DNA of 64,000 bases. Source: Ectopseudomonas composti. Lineage in GTDB: Bacteria; Pseudomonadota; Gammaproteobacteria; Pseudomonadales; Pseudomonadaceae. The notes under the pieces were generated by a model that did no database searches, was not told where the DNA came from, and saw nothing but the letters and a program-made list of their open reading frames with translations. Numbering within the stretch: position 1 is the stretch's first letter; every line of letters starts with the position of its first letter. Location: assembly GCF_900115475.1 (NCBI RefSeq), contig NZ_FOWP01000002.1, positions 1-64,000 on the forward strand. Direction: 5' to 3'. Made by a program: the position numbers and the translations under genes. Below, in pieces: positions 60,020 through 64,000 of this stretch.

Positions 60020-60772
60020 TTGGCGAAGGAAAAAGAAGGAATGATTGCCGGTATTTTTAAAGGTGTTCTTGGCGGGCTTATAAAGGATCTCCTCAAAGAC
60101 GCGGCCAAGAGAACGCCGAGCTTCGTGAAGAGCCTGAAATCTTGGTGGTACGGAAAAACTATTGCGATAATAGGACCTACTGCATCTGGCAAAAACAGCA
60201 TGTTTAGCCGCATCAAGAAGGAGCAGCCTCCGGCCGAGTATATTCAGACGCGGGGAGCCGACGAGGTTGGGGACTTCAAGTTCTCCTGGAGGTTGGGTGA
60301 TGGAAGTCCTGTTGAGTTTAACTGCAAGAAATCCATCAATGTAGGTGGGGAGCATGATGAGCGGGACCGAGTTTGGGCTCAAGCATGTGCTGGCGCCGAC
60401 GTGATTTTCTACTTGGTTGATATCAAGCAATTGAAAGAGGAGCCAAGTAGTACGCTGGATAGAATTAGGGGCGACTTTAGATGGATGGCAGAGAAATTCC
60501 GCGATTTCAAGGCGGGAGTGGTTGTGCAGATTCTCATGAACAAGGTGGACGAACTAGATTTTACTGGGAGTCTTGAGGATCAGAGGCAGCATATCCTTGA
60601 CGTACTCAAGGATGAGTCAGATCGGATTCATGATATCGCCAGGAAAATTCTTGGTGCACGGTCCGCGTCGATTGTAGGTATATCACCGATTAGCATGATC
60701 GATGACTACCTTTTTGATGTTTTTTTCGTCGATGTACTGAGCACGGTTTTTAGTAAGGTTAATCAGAAATGA
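60020..60772 (+). CDS. GTPase-like P-loop protein with amphipathic N-terminus
   Basis: A 250-residue protein. The P-loop is IGPTASGKNSMF (residues 51-62): it has GxxxxGK but Asn then Ser where Ser/Thr normally follows, an odd variant. The G4 motif NKVD (174-177) and a long DVIFYLVDIKQL strand support a TRAFAC-like GTPase; the G3 DxxG is not clear. Residues 8-30 (MIAGIFKGVLGGLIKDLLKDAA) could form a membrane-binding helix. TTG at 60020 is chosen for its GGAG at ideal distance; ATG at 60041 is an alternative. Its stop overlaps the next start (ATGA). Confidence 0.75.
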   Translation: MAKEKEGMIAGIFKGVLGGLIKDLLKDAAKRTPSFVKSLKSWWYGKTIAIIGPTASGKNSMFSRIKKEQPPAEYIQTRGADEVGDFKFSWRLGDGSPVEFNCKKSINVGGEHDERDRVWAQACAGADVIFYLVDIKQLKEEPSSTLDRIRGDFRWMAEKFRDFKAGVVVQILMNKVDELDFTGSLEDQRQHILDVLKDESDRIHDIARKILGARSASIVGISPISMIDDYLFDVFFVDVLSTVFSKVNQK

Positions 60773-61299
60773 GAAGCTTATGGCTTTTACCGGATACCGA
60801 GCAGTCGGGGGTAATCCAAGCTTTGGAAGGGGCTGATATTGGGCCAGTTCATGAGCGAATAGATCTCAACTTGTTACCGCCGTGTTTTGTTCTCGGTATT
60901 CCAGAGTCTGTGCTGCGTGAGAATCCTAGCGATAAATTTGCATATGCACAGTATGCCAGGCTTGCTGATGGTATGAGTGTCTTCGCCTGCTCGATGCGCT
61001 CTGGGCGTGATAGGGGGGGGAGAACTGTAATGCTCACGAATCTCCAATATTTGGACGGTAGTGAAAATGCAATATTTCCTCCAGAGTTGAATTGTAATGC
61101 TGGTGCTGAAATTTTCGGCTACATGTCAAATTTTGAGTCTATGGATGATGGCTCTAAGCGAAACATTGAATTGATGCTTAAAGCTGTTCGTTTGGGGGCT
61201 CGTGCTAGTACATTTTCCAGCGAAAAATTGCTAAAGGCGGTTAACAAACCAGACTGGATGCCTTTAGGAAAAAAGTCTCAAGCAAGCTCGTGGCAATAG
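60769..61299 (+). CDS. Unknown partner of the GTPase-like protein; possible frameshifted long form
   Basis: A 176-residue protein starting MRSLWLLPDTEQSGVIQALE, coupled to the GTPase gene by ATGA. I do not recognise a domain; it has mixed strands and helices (PPCFVLGIPESVLREN, RTVMLTNLQYLDGSENAIFP). In-frame translation ends ...MPLGKKSQASSWQ. At the GKK codons lies the heptamer A_AAA_AAG with a stem-loop 5 nt later; a -1 shift would replace the last seven residues by 22 others ending in a membrane helix (stop at 61343, 191 residues). The 0-frame end is otherwise unremarkable. Confidence 0.7.
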   Translation: MRSLWLLPDTEQSGVIQALEGADIGPVHERIDLNLLPPCFVLGIPESVLRENPSDKFAYAQYARLADGMSVFACSMRSGRDRGGRTVMLTNLQYLDGSENAIFPPELNCNAGAEIFGYMSNFESMDDGSKRNIELMLKAVRLGARASTFSSEKLLKAVNKPDWMPLGKKSQASSWQ

Positions 61300-61343
61300 T
61301 TGTCGTCGGGCTTGCTGTCGTAATTGCATGTCTACTAATTTAG
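61269..61343 (+). promoter_or_regulatory. Candidate programmed -1 ribosomal frameshift signal and -1 frame tail
   Basis: Slippery heptamer A_AAA_AAG at 61269-61275, in the 0 frame of the upstream gene as required; 5-nt spacer; stem AGCAAGCTCG (61281-61290) / CGGGCTTGCT (61307-61316), 10 bp with one G-U, 16-nt loop. The -1 frame then encodes VSSK followed by LVAIVVVGLAVVIACLLI and stops at 61343. Confidence 0.6.
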
Positions 61344-61472
61344 CCTGCAAGGTGCTATGGAGGTGCAAGCTATAAAATTTGATCGCGAAGATATTGTATG
61401 GGTGATAGGCTGAGGATGCCTTATTTTTGGAGTGTTAGGTGATGTGCTGATGCCTTAGTGGTCGGCTATATG

Positions 61473-61893
61473 TTAACTGCTGGGTAGCATACATCGCTCC
61501 AGATTAACGCTTGTACTATCCATCATTAGTTCGATTTTTAGCGGTTCCGGCTTGTTCAGAAAGTTCACGCAGTCGCGCAGTTGCTTGCGGTTAACGAAGC
61601 CATTCCAAGTAGCGCTATCACGAGTTAGCAGGTTACGCAGGATATAGATCTGATTGAGCTATAATCCGAGCAACACAGGAGTGGTATTCGCTTACTAGTG
61701 CCTGTTGGGCGCTTTTCTTGCCATTAGCAATGGCATTCCCTCCACTCATTCTCGCTGATTTTTTTGTTCTAGTGTTCTCGCAAGCTCTGGAAAGCACATA
61801 GGTTGTCCAAGCGGACCCCTGATGATGCCAGAGAACTCTTGTCATACGAGTCAGTCGATACTCAGTCTGGCAGTAAAAATATAAGCTTCCCAA
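61473..61893 (-). pseudogene. Frameshifted gene downstream of the GHKL ATPase gene
   Basis: Two overlapping minus-strand frames look like one broken gene. The first (61633-61893) starts right after the stop of the ATPase gene and ends ...ALVSEYHSCVARIIAQSD. The second (to 61473) reads ILRNLLTRDSATWNGFVNRK and continues QLRDCVNFLNKPEPLKIELM, protein-like but without a start. A one- or two-base indel near 61645-61665 would join them into a protein of roughly 130 residues. No family recognised. Alternatively the first frame alone is a small gene with ATG near 61845. Confidence 0.45.
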
Positions 61894-63837
61894 CTACTGC
61901 GGATCCGCCTCAACCATTAGATCGCCCTGGCGAACTGGCACCGGCTTTAGAAAGCTAGCGAGTTGCTCTTGCTGTTCGAGCAGGAATGGAGCGTCTTGGA
62001 CTCTAGAGTAAAGGTTCAGAAGGCGCTTTTCGGCTCGGGTGAGGATGGTGTCGTAGAGCATGGGAATGATCTTGACCTCCTCGCCATGGGAGGTCGGATC
62101 ATCTTCACCTTGTTCGATGATACTGCCGAGAATGAAGCCATCCACCCGTGTGTGCTGACGAATATGTCCCTTCGCTTTCAGTTCTTTCACGTACTTCCAA
62201 ACCTGATCCTTTTCACGGGAGCCGAGCGGCAGTTCGGTAGTTTTGAGGTCCACGATCACGACGTGCGCCGCACCATTCTCGTTGTAGTCCTCGTCGTAGG
62301 ACGATCTGGCATAGAAGCTGACGCTGCAATCTGGCAGGGCGACAAAGTCCGGGCGGTTGCGGCTGCCCTTACCCTGGCTGTCGCCGAACAGTTGGCGGAT
62401 GACGGAGGTCATGCCCTTGTTGGAGGTGAATTCGATGGACTCGAACTGGGCACCGAACATCCATAAGCCGCGCTCGAACAACGGTTGCAATTCGTGCACT
62501 TCGTCGATCCCGGCGACCTGAATCTTGGTGCGAAGCTCTCCGATGAGTTTCAGGCGATTCTGGATCTCGTCGAGCACGAGCTTGGCCATGCTGACCGTCC
62601 ATTCGGAGAGGATGGTGTGCAGGGTGTCGTAATCGTTGGGCTCGCATTTATGCAAGAGATCGAGCAGGCCATAGCGTGACTTCGCCTTTTCCAGCTTGGC
62701 CAGGATCGTGGAGAGCTGAACAATCTCCTGTTCGCCAAAGTTGGGGCAGGTTTCTACCACTTCGTCAATGAAGGCTTCGACGCGGTCCTTGCTGATGGGG
62801 GAGAGGGTGTTGACGGTATTGCCGACACGCTCAAAAACCGCTGCACGCTTGGCTTCGCGCTCACTTTCACCACTGCCGTGAATGATCTGCCGGATGCGGT
62901 CCTGAACAGCTTCGCGGGTGATGCGCCAGGCCTGGTTGTCGTCCTTGAATCCGCTCCAGTCAGGGGTGACTGCGTCATGCTGGTTCAGGAAGTCGGCCTG
63001 GACGATGAAGGTGAAGCGCTTGGCTTCGGACGTGCGGCCATCGAGCACGCGCTCGTAGTCGCTGCGACTCCATTTGCAGTCGCCAACGGCACGGTTCTGC
63101 ACCCACCAGGCTATGCCATGCTGCTTGGTGGTTCGATCTGCCTTTTTGGTATCGATATGCAGGATGGTCACTTTCCCTAGATCAGGGATTTCAATCTCCT
63201 CGCTGGACAGCAACTCAGGGATGTCCCTGAAGGTGATTGGGCTTCCATTGATCGAAACCGTGAACGCTGGGTTCGCCAGAAAGCGACTGCCGATCAGCTC
63301 GCGGGCTTGCTCTTCGCTAAACCTCAGAGGAGGGATGCTGCCGTTACCAATGATCTCAGTGCCGTGACCTTTGACGCCCTCAGCCGTGAAGGATATTTCT
63401 TCCAGCACCAGTGGCTCGGTCAGCGTTCTATGGACACGGCAGACGAACTCCTGGCCATTCTTGCGTGAAGTGATCAGATATTCATCGGCAAAGCAGAAAC
63501 TGGCGAACCGTCCCTTGCCATTCTTACCAAATACCGGACGAAGCAAGCCTTCAACACCTTGAGGAGGTGCGGCGACTGCACCTTGTACCGAGAGTCGGTT
63601 ATAGGCAATGGTGCGCCATATGTGCTGGAACTCGTCACGGGTCATCCCGTGGCCGTTGTCTTTGATCCTAAATTGTCGACCTGAATCAGCTGCCGGCCAG
63701 GCAATCTCCACCTGGGTGGCGTAGGCATCCCAGCAGTTGGCGACCAGCTCGACGATTGCGGTTGCTGGGTCGGTGACGATGGCACCCGCGTAGCTTTCGA
63801 GAAAGCGGGCATCGTAGAGAAGAGATCGTTGCTCCAT
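61894..63837 (-). CDS. GHKL ATPase fused to a PD-(D/E)XK-like nuclease domain
   Basis: A 647-residue protein. N-terminal GHKL (gyrase/Hsp90/MutL-type) ATPase: N box AIVELVANCWDAY (28-40), G1 box DNGHGM (60-65) and GKNGKGRFASF (104-114). A helical middle follows (about 340-480), then a C-terminal nuclease-like block RPDFVALPDCSVSFY ... HVVIVDLKTTELPLGS, the D-(D/E)xK pattern, as in Shedu-like and related enzymes. MORC/GHKL-nuclease fusions often occur in defence islands. Start ATG at 63837. Probably co-transcribed with the broken frame that follows. Confidence 0.85.
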   Translation of the reverse strand: MEQRSLLYDARFLESYAGAIVTDPATAIVELVANCWDAYATQVEIAWPAADSGRQFRIKDNGHGMTRDEFQHIWRTIAYNRLSVQGAVAAPPQGVEGLLRPVFGKNGKGRFASFCFADEYLITSRKNGQEFVCRVHRTLTEPLVLEEISFTAEGVKGHGTEIIGNGSIPPLRFSEEQARELIGSRFLANPAFTVSINGSPITFRDIPELLSSEEIEIPDLGKVTILHIDTKKADRTTKQHGIAWWVQNRAVGDCKWSRSDYERVLDGRTSEAKRFTFIVQADFLNQHDAVTPDWSGFKDDNQAWRITREAVQDRIRQIIHGSGESEREAKRAAVFERVGNTVNTLSPISKDRVEAFIDEVVETCPNFGEQEIVQLSTILAKLEKAKSRYGLLDLLHKCEPNDYDTLHTILSEWTVSMAKLVLDEIQNRLKLIGELRTKIQVAGIDEVHELQPLFERGLWMFGAQFESIEFTSNKGMTSVIRQLFGDSQGKGSRNRPDFVALPDCSVSFYARSSYDEDYNENGAAHVVIVDLKTTELPLGSREKDQVWKYVKELKAKGHIRQHTRVDGFILGSIIEQGEDDPTSHGEEVKIIPMLYDTILTRAEKRLLNLYSRVQDAPFLLEQQEQLASFLKPVPVRQGDLMVEADPQ

Positions 63838-64000
63838 GCTGCTTATCGTCCTTAGGCTTATTTAACCGATTCCACGCCTTGCTTACCGGCAGATACTATG
63901 CGACTCCTCCGGAGTAGTGCAGCAAATAGTGGGAGCTGTGGCGTACGCAGGGGCAGCCGTAATACATTATTGAAGCACTTTGCCTTTACGTCCATGGTCT
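63838..64000. other. Window edge, no gene seen
   Basis: The 163 bp upstream of the ATPase gene should hold its promoter. No gene, transposon end or repeat could be identified before the window stops. Confidence 0.5.

Noticed and set aside
43854-64000. Whole region as a prophage
   Set aside because: No capsid, tail, terminase, portal, lysis or phage integrase genes are seen; the recombination genes are of the Tn7-like type.

Overview
The window is a chromosomal segment of a high-GC gammaproteobacterium, almost certainly a Pseudomonas (inference: perhaps of the P. mendocina/oleovorans type). Supporting this are the strongly GC-biased third codon positions, an RlhA-type U32 protein, ecotin, an mdaB/ygiN pair, a tRNA-Thr(CGT) close to E. 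coli thrW, many GGDEF proteins and two families of short intergenic repeats. No species claim is made.

Layout. 1-209: the end of an IS481-family insertion sequence that runs off the left edge. 282-41361: ordinary core genome in short mixed-strand units. It carries a MHYT-GGDEF-EAL c-di-GMP protein, a tubulin/FtsZ-like protein, transporters (MFS, TauE, EamA), PQQ-type sugar dehydrogenase, CvfB-like S1 protein, tRNA-Thr, YebC-family protein, PpiC, several diguanylate cyclases, MdaB/YgiN, RlhA, leuA with a probable leader-peptide attenuator, ecotin, two LysR regulators (one beside an azoreductase), a secreted protein made of nine perfect 13-residue repeats, and a Tat-exported gluconolactonase-like protein. 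41369-43853: a boundary zone with a 139-bp MITE flanked by CTAG, an AT-richer diguanylate cyclase and about 1.1 kb of noncoding repeats.

43854-64000: an accessory island. It starts with an AT-rich AIPR-family (abortive-infection) protein, then a Tn7-like transposition module (tniQ/tnsD, tnsC, tnsB, tnsA, all on the minus strand and overlapping). To its right lie probable cargo or defence genes: a coupled three-gene cassette whose last protein ends in an MbcA/ParS/Xre-type toxin-binding domain; a perfect 30-bp hairpin; an orphan XRE regulator behind three operator-like repeats at exact 30-bp spacing; an ankyrin protein; a PD-(D/E)XK nuclease; a metallo-beta-lactamase-fold hydrolase; a GTPase-like gene coupled to a small partner; and a GHKL ATPase-nuclease fusion followed by a broken reading frame.

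The most unusual signal is at the end of the GTPase partner gene. A canonical A_AAA_AAG slippery heptamer sits in the correct frame, 5 nt before a 10-bp stem-loop. The -1 frame beyond it encodes a transmembrane tail, so programmed frameshifting could make soluble and membrane-anchored forms of one protein. Neither end of the Tn7-like element could be fixed from sequence alone, so the assignment of genes to its cargo is inference.
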